Shown: one piece after another, positions 44,366-55,274 of the stretch
Position numbering within the stretch: position 1 is the first letter of the stretch
How the letters are laid out: each line of letters begins with the position of its first letter
Source of the DNA: Rhizophagus irregularis
Lineage: Eukaryota; Glomeromycota; Glomeromycetes; Glomerales; Glomeraceae
NCBI RefSeq assembly: GCF_026210795.1
Contig: NC_089429.1
Coordinates: forward strand, 2,604,001 to 2,668,000
DNA length: 64,000 bases
Direction: 5' to 3'
The notes under the pieces: model-generated
The model's input: the letters and a program-made list of their open reading frames with translations, nothing else
The model's database searches: none
Told to the model about the DNA's origin: nothing
Program-made: the position numbers and the translations under genes

Positions 44366-46419
44366 ATGATTCACTTTAATCGTGTTACAAAATTTCAATC
44401 ACATAATCTTATATTTAAAGAACACTATTTAACTAGATTATATACTACTAATAAAAAAAATTCGACAACCCTTGTATCTCGGTTGGATAAATTAAAGTTT
44501 TCTCTTGTAAATGATAAGAATCCTGCTCTTTTACAAAAAAGAAATTTGAATCAAGATACTAATGCTGCAGGAGTATGGGATCCTTTTCCTGGTAATTTTT
44601 TGATAATTTGTTTATATGCACGCATTTGCTATTGAAATTATTTTTACGCTTCATTCGGATACGATTCATTAAAATAGATCCTTTTCAGCCAATTGTCGAA
44701 TATTCTGCAGAAACCGCACTGGGTGATGATGATGACGAGAAATCTGATCCAAAAAAGAAAAGAAGACTAGTGGGCAAAATTGATTCTCGTCCTTTACCAC
44801 CTCCAAAAAAGTCTTTCATGTCACCTCGTGTAATGGATGCCGTTTTAACTACTGTAATGGGTTTAGCGGCTGTAGGTCTTGGTGGTGTGTTTTATCAAGC
44901 ATGGTAAATAAATCAAGAAAAATTATTAATTTTAAATAAAAGATAAATTTTTTATATATATAATTTTTTTTTTAATAAGGTATGAATGGAATGAAAATCA
45001 TAAGGTTATGTTATCATTTACAAGGCCAGCACCATTACTTAAATCAAGAACATCTGAATCATTTTTTGCTAGAGCAGAACAAAAAAAAATTGTAAATGTT
45101 GTGGCAGGTCATGGTTCGGCAAAGTATTATTTACTTGTAGGTGAAAGAGGAACAGGAAAAACTCAATTAATATTAAATGCAATGGAAAAAATTGGACATT
45201 ATGGAGTTGTATTTTGCGATGCTCATTCAGATAGTGAAGTTTTCAAAACAAGGTTAGGAAAAGCTTTAAATTATACGTATAGAGAAGACTATGTTGGTCA
45301 ACTCTTTGCTAGAGAAGCACCTGAAAGAGGTATGTTTTTTTTATAAAAAATCTTTTCTTTTGAATCCCTTTTGTTTGAAATTTTATTAATTTATTGAATT
45401 TTATTATTTTTTAGGGTCTGCGTTGTTAGATGTCGAGAAAGCATTAAATATGGTTGAAGCAGTTGCAATTAAATATGTCAGAAGAAGAGGTCGTCCGTTA
45501 GTTCTAATCATTAATAACATTCATTCATTTGGAGATGACGAAGAGGGTGAAGACTTGTTGGAACTTCTTCAACAACGTGCAGAATCATGGGCTGCTTCCA
45601 GACTGGTTACATTAATCTTCAACACTGATGATTATAGTGTATATGAACGGATGAGTAAGTTTAGTTCCTTTTATATAAATTCTGGTTATGTTCGATGGAT
45701 TCTAATGATTTCACTTTGATTTAGAACGAGATGCATCTCGTATGGACACGATTAGAATTAATGAGTTGACACATGAAGAAGCAGTAAGATTATTGAAAGA
45801 AAAACGTCGTGGTCGCGAAACAGATGAAGAAATTGAAGATATTATTAAAAATCGTATTGGAGGTCGTCTTTCCTATGTAAATCGATTGGGAAGAGAAGAA
45901 AGTATTGAGGGTAAGTAAAAAAAGGTCTAAATTTCAAATTTCAAATAAATTAATTTTTTTTAAATAGATACCGCACGTCAACTTGAAAGTGAAGAACGAT
46001 CATGGATTGTAACTCAAATTGGATTAATTCCAGATTTTGAAGAAACAGCATTTGATAATCAAAAATATGCATCGTGTGCATGGAAATTAATTAAGGCTAT
46101 AGTTAAATCTGAAGAAAAAAAATTACCAATAAATGAATGTAGAATTATCACAGGGAACCCGAAATGGATAGAAATGTTAGATCATGATAATATTATTATG
46201 GTTGATGATCATCATAATGTTAAAGCCGATTCAAAAATTTTACAAAATATTTTTGAAGAAATAGTTAATTCGGAAGGGTTTGAAGAATTATTAGATAATG
46301 TTTGTGAAAGAGTTGAAGAAGTTGATAAAGAACAAAGAACAAGAGAATTGATATGGAGTAAAAAGAATGATCAAGTGATTAGATTTGGTCAACCAAAGAA
46401 AGGAGGTTGGTTCTGGTAA
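44366..46419 (+). CDS. membrane-anchored AAA-type ATPase, probably mitochondrial, 6 exons
   Basis: Exons 44366-44591, 44678-44903, 44980-45329, 45415-45654, 45725-45910 and 45968-46419 join in frame to 559 residues. The N-terminus is basic, hydroxylated and acid-free for about 35 residues (MIHFNRVTKFQSH...), like a mitochondrial presequence. One transmembrane helix lies at ~129-149, then a P-loop GERGTGKT (205-212) and a Walker B-like LVLIINNIH (296-304) with Asn where Asp is usual. The LLELLQQRAESWAASRLVTL block matches, from memory, a fungal AAA family with a C-terminal winged helix. The last 190 residues fit that helix-rich part. It probably acts on the mitochondrial inner membrane; substrate unknown. 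Confidence 0.8.
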
Positions 46420-46843
46420 TTTATGTATAACTATTTTTTATTGTATATTTATATTTATTAGAATAGAAGTTAAATTTACTTATTATATTAAAAAAAAAAA
46501 AAAATTCCGATATTAGGAAATTTATGGGTCAATTATTTTTTCTTGATGCTCTTTTTATTGTAAAGAACTTTTAACCTCGTGAGATAATTTCCTCATGAGA
46601 TAATTACCTCGTGAGATAATTTTTAATTTAACCTAGTGAGATAATCAACCAATAAAAGTTGTGCCGATCTACGATAGTTCTACGATTATTCAGCAATATC
46701 TTGTAGAAACTTTTCTTCCCCATTACTGTATTATATATTTATTTTAACTTGTTTTTAAGGACTTTAAATTTGAAAATTATCAATAAAACTATATAAAAAT
46801 TCAGATATAAAAAAGTTGTTTTCGTTTTTTCTTAAATTTAAAC
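46420..46843. other. intergenic region upstream of GCL
   Basis: AT-rich, with four copies of a CCTCGTGAGATAAT motif at 46575-46646. No gene is seen. Confidence 0.45.
46575..46646 (+). promoter_or_regulatory. four iterated CCTCGTGAGATAAT motifs upstream of GCL
   Basis: Copies begin at 46575, 46591, 46607 and 46632, spaced 16, 16 and 25 bases. They read CCTCGTGAGATAAT, CCTCATGAGATAAT, CCTCGTGAGATAAT and CCTAGTGAGATAAT. They lie about 200-270 bases before the GCL start. Iterated conserved units in a promoter position suggest binding sites, but no factor is known to me. Confidence 0.45.
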
Positions 46844-49653
46844 ATGGGTTTGTTATCTTTGGGTACACCATTACCATGGGAAGAAGCAAAAAATTATGCG
46901 GATTATATTCGCCATCATGGTATAAAGCAATTTTTATGGATTTATCATAAATTAAAAGATAAACAAAACGATTGTTTATTATGGGGTGATGAGGTAAAAA
47001 TTTAAATGATGAAAATTTTTTGATATTAGTATTTTTTTTTTTAATTTGATCGAATTTGATCTAATAGGTTGAATATATGGTAATTGCATTTGATGAAGAA
47101 AATAAGAATGCAAAATTATCCTTAAGATTATATGAAATTTTGAATGAATTACAAAAAGAGGAAGAAGCAGCTTTAAAAAATCCAAATTCTGAGTAAATTT
47201 TTCATCATACTCGCAGTTTTCATTTGATTTATAATTTTTCTACATTACTTAATTAAATAAATTAAATTTTAGTAAAATGGTTAAAACTTCATGGAAACCG
47301 GAATACGGGGCATATATGCTTGAGGGTACTCCAGGGGTCCCATATGGAGGAACTTTGAAGGAATTACTTCAAGTTGAATCAAACATGAAGTATCGTAGAC
47401 AACTTGCAGCAAAATATATGAAACCGAATGAAGTTCCAATTACTATAGCTAGTTTTCCAAGACTTGGTTGCCAAGGTCAATTCCTGGAGCCTCATTATGA
47501 ACCAAAGGGTGAAGCTTCAAGAAGCTTATTTGTACCTGATGAAATAATTAATCCACATGCAAGATTCCCGTAAGTAAAGTTATTGTCATTGCATAATATA
47601 AATCCTACGAAATTTGTTAATTTTTTTTAATTTTGAAACATTATTAGGACATTAACTGCTAATATTCGAAAACGCAGAGGATCGAAAGTTGCAATTAATA
47701 TGCCAATTTTTCATGATATAAAAACTCCAAAACCTTTTATAGATCCAACAATTCCAAGAAATCGTAATTTATTTCCCGAAGACAAGGAGGCTGCTGAAGG
47801 CATGGCATTACCTGACCATATTTATATGGATGCCATGGTTTTTGGTATGGGTTGTTGTTGCCTTCAGATTACTTTTCAAGCTTGTAATATTGAAGAAGCA
47901 AGAAGACTTTATGACCAATTGGCTAATATAGGTCCTATAATGGTAAATCAAATCAATCTTATTCCGATTGTTAAATTTTATTGGAAATTAATTCATCTCT
48001 TATTTGTAGTTAGCTTTATCAGCAGCTGCTCCAATTTATAGAGGATATCTTTCAGATGTGGATTGTAGATGGAATGTTATAGCAGGCAGTGTTGATGATC
48101 GTACTAAAGAAGAACGTGGTCTAGAGGTTTTTAAACTTCGTAATTTTGCCGAAAAAAAAAAAAAAATTGAACAACATCTAGGAATTTTCATTTAAATATC
48201 TTTCTTCTCTCTTTAGCCTCTTAAGAATAATCGTTTTGTTATTAATAAATCTCGTTATGATTCAATTGATTGTTATATCTCTACGGATAAGACATTTAAG
48301 CCTGAATATAATGATTTGGATTTAGTGTACGATAAAGAAATCTGTAAAAATTTGATGGATAATGGTTAGTAAATTTAAGATATATATATATATTTTTTAA
48401 CATTTAATTATTAAGTGATAAATTTATTATTTGTAGGAATTGATGAACTTTTAGCTCGTCATGTAGCTCATTTGTTTATTAGAGATCCTTTAGTTATTTT
48501 TAAAGAATCATTGGAGGAACAGAATGACGAAAACGTTTCTGATCATTTTGAGGTATTTTACATTTGTTTCCATCTGATTTTATTTCATTATTAATCTATC
48601 TAAATTTGAGAAAAAAACTTTATCCAGAACATACAATCAACAAATTGGCAAACAATGAGATTTAAACCTCCCCCACCTAATTCAAACATAGGTTGGAGAG
48701 TAGAATTTCGCAGTATGGAAATTCAAATCACAGATTTCGAAAATGCTGCATTTGCAGTATTTATTGTTTTATTAACTAGAGCAATCTTAAGCTATGGATT
48801 AAATTTTTATATCCCTATTTCAAAGGTAATTATTAATATTTATTTTATTACGATTTCTATTTAATTATTTGTAATAATAATTATTTTATAGGTTGATGAA
48901 AATATGAAAATGGCTCATAGAAGGGATGCCGTATTAAGTGAGAAATTTTGGTTTAGGAAAAATGTGTTTGAAAAAAATAATATTATGTATGACGATTACG
49001 TAAATGTAGATAATGGTATGTTTGATGTTGATATTTATTATTTTTTGTAATAATAATCTTTCAAACATTAATATTACATACAATATCCAATTTAAAGATA
49101 ATATAAGCATACAGCAACAAAATGTACATAATAATAATAACTCATTAGATAATAAGTCAATTTCCATTGAAGATGAATATGAACAAATGAGTATTGATAA
49201 TATTATTAATGGAGATGTAGGTTGTTTATTTGTACTTAAAAATTTAACTTCATTAATTCTAATTCGTGGTTATTTTTTCTTTCAGGGTGATAAGTTTCCG
49301 GGATTGATAACTTTAATAAATCATTATCTAGAATCAATTAATATTGATATTGAATCAAGATGTATATTAGGAAAATATTTGGAATTTGTTAAAAAAAAGG
49401 CTAAAGGTAATTTTAAATTTTTATACAATTAAATAATACTAAATTACTACAAAATTTAATTTAATTTTACTTTAAATTAGGTGAAATACAAACAACAGCA
49501 AAGTGGATACGTGAATTTGTTAGATCCCATCCAAAATATCAACAGGATTCTGTTGTTACGCAAGAAATTAATTACGATCTAATGAAAACTATTGAGAAGA
49601 TTCAAAAAGGCGAAGCAGAGACTCCTGAATTATTGGGGAATTTTAAAGTTTAA
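46844..49653 (+). CDS. GCS1: glutamate-cysteine ligase catalytic subunit, 12 exons
   Basis: First and rate-limiting enzyme of glutathione synthesis: ATP-dependent joining of glutamate and cysteine in the cytosol. Exons: 46844-46993, 47068-47192, 47273-47569, 47648-47942, 48010-48126, 48217-48364, 48437-48552, 48628-48825, 48892-49015, 49098-49216, 49286-49406, 49481-49653. All phases agree; 660 residues, the usual eukaryotic length. Diagnostic blocks: [16 protein letters not shown] and LLWGDEVEYM at the N-terminus, [50 protein letters not shown], and [16 protein letters not shown] low-complexity Asn/Gln insert (exon 10) precedes the FPGLI region. The exon 5 donor (GTTTTTAAAC) is weak but required by frame and homology. 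The 9/10 and 10/11 junctions are the least certain. Confidence 0.93.
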
Positions 49654-50080
49654 AATAATTTAAAGGTATATTTATATTTTGATTATTTATTTAGTATTAC
49701 GTAATATTTTAGGGGTTTTTGAAGGTCTTATTATATATATTACATGGGGTGGGGTATAGACTTATAATAAATGGATATTACGTAACTAAATGTTTTCTTA
49801 TGTAGAATATTATAATATATATTATTGATTTTTTTTTATTTTTTCTTATACAACATTTTAGTATTTACAAATAACAAATAGTATTTTAGGTAAGAGTTTA
49901 ATTTTTTTTTGTTTTAATGTTGACTTTTGAATCAAATATTGAACTTTTGAAATTAATTTAATGCAACTTTTCATTATTTTATATATAGATATATATTATA
50001 TATATATATATATAATATATGATTATTGCTATTTCAATCATATTTTCTTGATTAAAATCAAAATACTAAATATTTGCATA
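49654..50080. other. AT-rich non-coding gap after GCL
   Basis: GCL 3' region and an AT palindrome near 49985-50015. No gene. Confidence 0.4.
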
Positions 50081-50297
50081 GGTCAGACCAATTAAAAAGT
50101 TTGTTTAACATGTGAAGTTAAAAATATGAGAGGGATAGCAAATAGCTTGAACAAAGATTTTTGATTGGCTGAAATATGAATAATATAATAATTCTTGAAT
50201 ATTCATATGATTCTTTACAATTTTATCCAACCAAATGTATTTTGAAGACAAAAAAGAAAGGGAGTTATGTTAAACAAACTATTTACTTGGTCTGGTC
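50081..50297. mobile_element. mariner-like MITE with TA target duplication
   Basis: Terminal inverted repeats of about 31 bases: left GGTCAGACCAATTAAAAA then GTTTGTTTAACAT; right (reversed) GACCAGACCAAGTAAATA then GTTTGTTTAACAT. TA dinucleotides flank both ends (50079-50080 and 50298-50299), as for Tc1/mariner-mobilised MITEs. 217 bp, non-coding. Confidence 0.75.
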
Positions 50298-50392
50298 TAA
50301 ACATTAATTAGTCAATAAATTTAACTAAAAATTAATTTTAAAAGTAAATATTAAAAATTTATTATTATTATTATTATTAAAATATTATATAA

Positions 50393-50467
50393 TAGTAAAG
50401 TAATTGTAATAAATCTTATAAATAAAGTCTAATTATTATAAGATTACAGGTTCAATTCCAGTTGCTA
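50393..50467 (+). pseudogene. tRNA-like remnant
   Basis: The right part has a T-arm-like segment ACAGG-TTCAATT-CCAGT with a B-box-like GGTTCAATTCC. The ends TAGTAAA and TTGCTA can pair as an acceptor stem with wobble. The middle forms a long AT stem (ATCTTATAA/TTATAAGAT) rather than a normal anticodon arm. It could be a decayed tRNA or the head of a tRNA-derived SINE. Weak. Confidence 0.25.
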
Positions 50468-50597
50468 CTGGAAATTAAAAGTAGAAATATATATTACATT
50501 GTAGCAGATTTATAAAATTTGGCAAAAATCCTGCTATACCTTCAGATTAAAATTGACTTACAGAAACATTAAATTTTTTTCCTAAAAAATATATATT

Positions 50598-50676
50598 AGT
50601 TATTTGATAGGAGGGTTAGAATATCACCAAACTGGGAAGCAGTTCGGATGATATTTAACACCCCTATCAAATAACT
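50598..50676. mobile_element. 79-bp foldback (AGTTATTTGATAGG ends)
   Basis: AGTTATTTGATAGGAGGGTTAG and its near complement ending CCTATCAAATAACT enclose a 25-base loop. The arms differ at a few places. Possibly the collapsed remains of a DNA transposon. Confidence 0.5.
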
Positions 50677-51480
50677 GTATTATTCTGCAGCTACCAATGA
50701 TCATCTTATAAATACAATAAACTATTGATTAAACAATGTCAAAAATATTAATAATAATTATGCAATAGTAATTTATTTATAACTTAATAAAAAAATATCA
50801 GTATAATGAAAAAAGTATGATTCTATCTGGCTGTATAATAACAAATAATAATGTACTTTTAACACTAGAAAAATTGGTTAGATAATGGAAAAATTGGTTA
50901 AACACAAGATTTGGAACAAAAAAATTTTTCAGAGCTTATTTTTAACTGTTTACTAATAAATTTAGAACTTAGATAAAAATTTGGTAATTAAAATACTATC
51001 AAATATTTTATAATAAATAAATTTTGAAGTATTTTATATATCTGCCATGATGATATAATTAAAAATTCAATAATTAGTAACTGTAAAAATTTGTTAAAAT
51101 AAAATGATATAATAATTGTAATTTAATTATATATATAGTTATAAAAAAAAAATTTATTAAGTTTTATTTTATACTATTATTAAAAAAAAAAGTATAAATT
51201 TATATAAATTTTAAAAAAAAAGTTTAATAATATAATAAATTAATTAAGAAATTTGAAATAATAATAAATTATAAATAATTAAGATTTTTTAATTATACGC
51301 AAGCTTATATTAAATTATCAGATTTTCATTATATGAAATTGTGTGCATATTCCACAATTACTGATTTTTTCTTATTATATATATAAATATAAAAATAAAT
51401 ACTTCAGAATGATTACATGTCTTCTTTAGTTTCAAATATTTGGAAAAAAACTTTCAGAAACTTTTTATAAATATATTATT
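50677..51480. other. very AT-rich non-coding gap
   Basis: Nothing recognised beyond A/T runs. Confidence 0.4.
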
Positions 51481-51489
51481 GGTGTATAT

Positions 51490-52530
51490 CTTAACAACAC
51501 CAAATAAATATTTCAGTTCAACTGAGTATCCCTGCAAGTACAGTAAATGATACTATTAAAAGATGTATTCTGACATTTGCTGAACATGATACATGTATTT
51601 TATGACATATTATTTATATTAATCAGCAGTTTTATCCTTTTGATGACATAATAAATAGACTAAATTTAAATCTTAACACCACTTTTCATTATAATATAAT
51701 TAAAAAATATCTTCATAATGAAGATTTTGGTAATTATACTGCATATAAAAAACCTTTTTTGGCCATCTAAAAAAATGAGATCAAACTGTGAGTAACTTTT
51801 CGTTGAAAAAATAATGCTAAAGAAAATACACTTTCCAAAACTCATATCCCGTTAAACTATACAACCATCTTCACGTGATCAATGTTGGAAATTCAGATAA
51901 TATGAGAATTTAGTAAATTTATTGTAGATGTTTTAAAAAATTAATTTTGATTTCATCATATTTGTTAAAAAAATGATAAGATATGCACATGAAATTTCAG
52001 AAAGAAAAACGATGACTGAATAATGAACAAATCCTTTATATTGACTAAAAAATATAAAGTGATAAATTAAGATAGTATAAAAAAAAACTAAAAGAGAAAG
52101 GAAAACAAATGATATAGTCAGATGAATTTAGATTTGCTCTTTTTAAGTTAAATAGTAAAGTAAAAATATAAAGAGAATCCTGCTTACTTATAATAAAGGT
52201 CACTGTAAAAAATTGATCCTTTACTAATAATTTCACCTTACTTTTTTCTTAAATTCTACCTATTGGTTAATTAGCTAAAAAGAAAAAAATTATAATAATA
52301 TAACATAAAATTTCCTTTTATAATAGGATTTGCAAAGAATTTTATATATGATTTTTACTTTAAGCCTGCAAGTGATTTATTTTATAAGTAAACGGGATTC
52401 TGTATAAAAAAGTCTTAAAGAGGCTTACAATTAAAATTGTATTTAATTGATAGTGATGTTTGATGATAAATCAATCATATTTTGGGATGTTTTGATTGGC
52501 ATTATATCTATAAATATTAGGATAAATATG
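51490..52530 (+). pseudogene. decayed Tc1/mariner transposase
   Basis: Pieces of a Tc1-like transposase lie in order. A helix-turn-helix block at 51519 (QLSIPASTVNDTIKRC) comes first, then a second DNA-binding part with INQQFYPFDDIINRL and KYLHNEDFGNYTAYKKPFL (to about 51770). The first catalytic segment is at 52118 (SDEFRFALFKLNSK), and a VMFDDKSIIFWDVLIG piece at about 52450 resembles the region before the second Asp. Several stops and frame changes separate them, so it is long dead. An unrelated MITE (52174-52401) interrupts it. Terminal repeats were not found. Confidence 0.65.
52174..52401. mobile_element. MITE with AGAATCC-GCTTACTTATAA ends, inserted in the Tc1 remnant
   Basis: Left end AGAATCCTGCTTACTTATAA; right end reversed AGAATCCCGTTTACTTATAA. 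Flanks ATATAAAG and GTATAAAA could be a degraded 8-bp target duplication. It is related in its ends to the longer element at 58102-59463 (AGGACCCCGCTTACTTCTAA) and shares the following AAAGGTC and ATTTCACCTTAC-like motifs. An older, diverged, internally deleted relative. Confidence 0.65.
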
Positions 52531-52566
52531 TGATTAGGAAAATAATTAATTAAAAATAAATAATAT

Positions 52567-52855
52567 ACACTGGTCAAAAACCAATATATCGGGTAGCAGA
52601 TATGTATCAGATATGTACCCAATATGTGTAGTATTAATGCAGAAAATTGGGTACCCGATATGTGTAAGATATGTGTAAATATATATATCGTCTACATATC
52701 ATTTACATATCATATACATATCGGTACCTGATATGTATATGATATATATATTTACATATATTTTACACATATCGGGTACCCGATTTTCGCATATACTACA
52801 GATATCAGGTACATATCGATATATACTGCTACCCGATATATTGGTTTTTGGAGTG
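52567..52855. mobile_element. 289-bp full-length foldback with CACTGG ends (copy 1)
   Basis: Left end CACTGGTCAAAAACCAATAT; right end reversed CACTCCAAAAACCAATAT. The inverted match extends through TATCGGGTAGCAG and continues with GGGTACCCGATATGTGT-type units, so nearly the whole element can fold on itself. Interior motif: (G)ATATGTGTAAGATATG repeats. Same length and end type as 53920-54208. Confidence 0.7.
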
Positions 52856-52928
52856 ATACTGAATGGAATAGAAATAACAGAATCATCACATATATAACTT
52901 AGAGATTGACTTTTTGCAAATCCCTATG

Positions 52929-53335
52929 AAAAGTCTTTATATTTAAAATATACTTAAAATTTTATTAAAATATACTTAAAATAAGTATCAATTTTAATTC
53001 ACGATATACTTATAATACTTAAAATGTACCTAAAATACTTTTAAAATATACTTTTAATGTACTTGTTTTTTGCCCAAGTACTTAAATTATACTTAAAATA
53101 TACTTAAACTAGAATTTAAGTACAATATAAGTGTATTTTTTACATGTTTAAAATATTTTTAAAATATGTTTAAATTAAAATTAAAGTACAATATAAGTGT
53201 ATTTTTTACATATTTAAAATATACTTAAATTGAATTTTAAGTACATTTTAAGAATATTTTAAACATGTAAAAAATACACTTATATTGTACTTAAATTCTA
53301 GTTTAAGTATATTTTAAATATAATTTAATTGCCGA
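52929..53335. repeat. ACTTAAAATATA repeat array
   Basis: Starts CCCTATGAAAAG, close to the CCCTATAAAAA end of the element at 9704-10053. It consists of the same TACTTAAAATATA motif and inversions, with a longer internal foldback (ACTAGAATTTAAGTACAAT and its inverse). The right end is unclear. Confidence 0.5.
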
Positions 53336-53370
53336 TCTGCATGTGATAGATAGAAAAATTACTGCAAATT

Positions 53371-53700
53371 TGAATCTATGTTTTTCCCATAGATAAGTCA
53401 ATCAATTTTTAACCAAATCACTTGAAATTTTTATTGAAAGGACTTTGAGATTTGATTTTTTTTATCCAAATATTTAATGTGATTCTTATAAAACTCAAAA
53501 TTTTAAAAATCCATCTATAAATTGAACAAGTCAAAATTACATATGAAATCTGCGTTTTCCTTATAAATAAGTCAATCAATTTTTAACCAAATTACTTAAA
53601 ATTTTTGTTGAAAAAACTTTGAGATTATATCTTTTTTATTCAAATATTTAATATTAATATTATAAAACTCAAAATTTTACAAAAAATTTCTAAACATTGC
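53371..53700. repeat. 174-bp direct tandem duplication
   Basis: Two copies of a block containing GTCAATCAATTTTTAACC (at 53397 and 53571), then ACTTTGAGAT, CAAATATTTAAT and ATAAAACTCAAAATTTTA in the same order. Non-coding; diverged by perhaps 10-15% by eye. Confidence 0.7.
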
Positions 53701-53919
53701 CAATTAGTCAAAATTTGGCAATATTTTGAATAAATTTACACCACTTTTTTTTGCCTTATAAAAGTACTGACTAGAAGCCTCAAATTTTATATTTACATAC
53801 TTTTACATATGTATTAATATATTCTTTAAAAAAAAATTAATTGAAAAATACGGATTTTTTTTTATATTTGATTTAATACTTCAAAACCTGTAAAAACATC
53901 ACGATATTAGTCAAAGTAA
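53701..53919. other. AT-rich spacer
   Basis: No feature recognised. Confidence 0.3.
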
Positions 53920-54208
53920 CACTGGTAAAAAAATGATTTATCCTACACATATCTTACACATATTGGGTACTCAAAATGTAGAAAATAATACACAAATAAT
54001 ACACATATCATAAATCAACGATATCGAATGCTTAATATATATATCGTAAATATATCGAATGTACTTGATAGGTATCTATTATATATATAAGTACCCGATA
54101 TGTGTATGATATGTGTATTATTTGTGTATGATTTTCTACATTTTGAGTACCCGATATATGTAAGATATGTGTAGGATATGTGTAAGATAGACCATTTTTT
54201 TACCAGTG
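53920..54208. mobile_element. 289-bp full-length foldback with CACTGG ends (copy 2)
   Basis: CACTGGTAAAAAAATG at the left is mirrored by CATTTTTTTACCAGTG at the right. The arms continue with ATATCTTACACATAT and TACTCAAAATGTAGAAAAT units and their complements. The length equals that of 52567-52855, but the arm sequence beyond the first bases differs, so the two belong to one family and different subfamilies. Confidence 0.75.
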
Positions 54209-54484
54209 ATAATTTATTAATATTTATTATTAGCACTTATTAAATATAAGGTATATTGGTAAAATGCATTTAAGTATTTACTTAAAATACTAATAAAATG
54301 CTTAAAAAATTAAATGGTTAATAAATATTAAAATTTAGTACTTATTTAATATATTAAGCATTTATTCCTTAATAAATATAAAATTTTAATTGCTGATCTG
54401 CATATGATCGATAGAACAGATATAGTAAATTATGGCATTATATTTAATAGTAAAAAAAAATGTGTTTGAAATCTCTTTTTCCCT
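54209..54484. other. AT-rich gap
   Basis: The short motif GCTGATCTGCATATGATCGATAGA at 54394 repeats GCCGATCTGCATGTGATAGATAGA at 53332; otherwise empty. Confidence 0.35.
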
Positions 54485-54799
54485 ATGTTAAAATCCCATA
54501 TTATTCCAGGAAAACTTGTTGCAACTGGTAGTATTGTGCCAGAACTTCATTATGATCTATATTTACGTAATTGGTGGATTTTTTCTAAAGAAAAAACTCA
54601 AGAAAAACAAACATATTATCCTATTCCTTTACGTTTAGGACTTGAAATTATAATCCAACTTAATAATAACCCATTTATTATACATATAGTTCGTAATGTT
54701 CATAGTTCTCTACAACCTGGCTATATTTGTAAAGGAAAAAGACAAAGTAGTGGTATTAATACAAGTGCTTCCACAGTGTTAACCGATTCGGTATGTTGA
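54485..54799 (+). pseudogene. N-terminal piece of an unrecognised repeated gene family
   Basis: Open frame with PGKLVATGSIVPELHYDLYL, WWIFSKEKTQEKQTYYPIPLRLG and HSSLQPGYICKGKRQSSG. Similar sequences recur as a multi-copy family of unknown function in Rhizophagus (memory, not checked). It stops just after TSASTVLTDSV, which overlaps in homology with the start of the next piece at 55275, so the two are not simply exons of one gene. Upstream sequence has no clear start context. Confidence 0.4.
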
Positions 54800-55274
54800 A
54801 TAGATTAACTATGATTTGCAGTCAGAAAGACTAAGTACGTTTAATTATGACTGAAATCCAATCAAACAAGATACGCTTAAAATAGGGAGTTCATTTATAG
54901 TGTAAAAGGTTATACTTTATTATAGAACTTTTCAATTATTACAAGAATAAGAACTAATAGGAACTAAAGGAACTTAACTTATAACAAAGGAAAATACCAA
55001 CGTTATTTATATAAAAGTTACTACATATAAAGATATAATAAATATAAGAAATATAATTAATATAAGAAATATAACTAATATAATAAATATAATAAATAAA
55101 TTAAATATAATAAATAAAATAATTATATCGATTATATTAAATATAATTAATATAATAAATATAATAGAAATAATAGGCTAAGTAGGCTGCAGCTAGGTCA
55201 GCTTGGCACAGTTGGGCACAGTAGATCCTAATTTTCCACATGATCTTCTGGCGTAGTAAGTTGTAACTTTACAC
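54800..55274. other. spacer with AATATAATAAAT simple repeats
   Basis: Contains a long run of imperfect ATATAATAAAT/ATATAATTAAT units (about 55020-55165). It separates the two overlapping family pieces; no ends typical of a transposon were found. Confidence 0.4.

Noticed and set aside
52045-52236. 63-codon minus-strand open frame
   Set aside because: Antisense to the Tc1 transposase remnant and the start of the MITE inside it; no motif.
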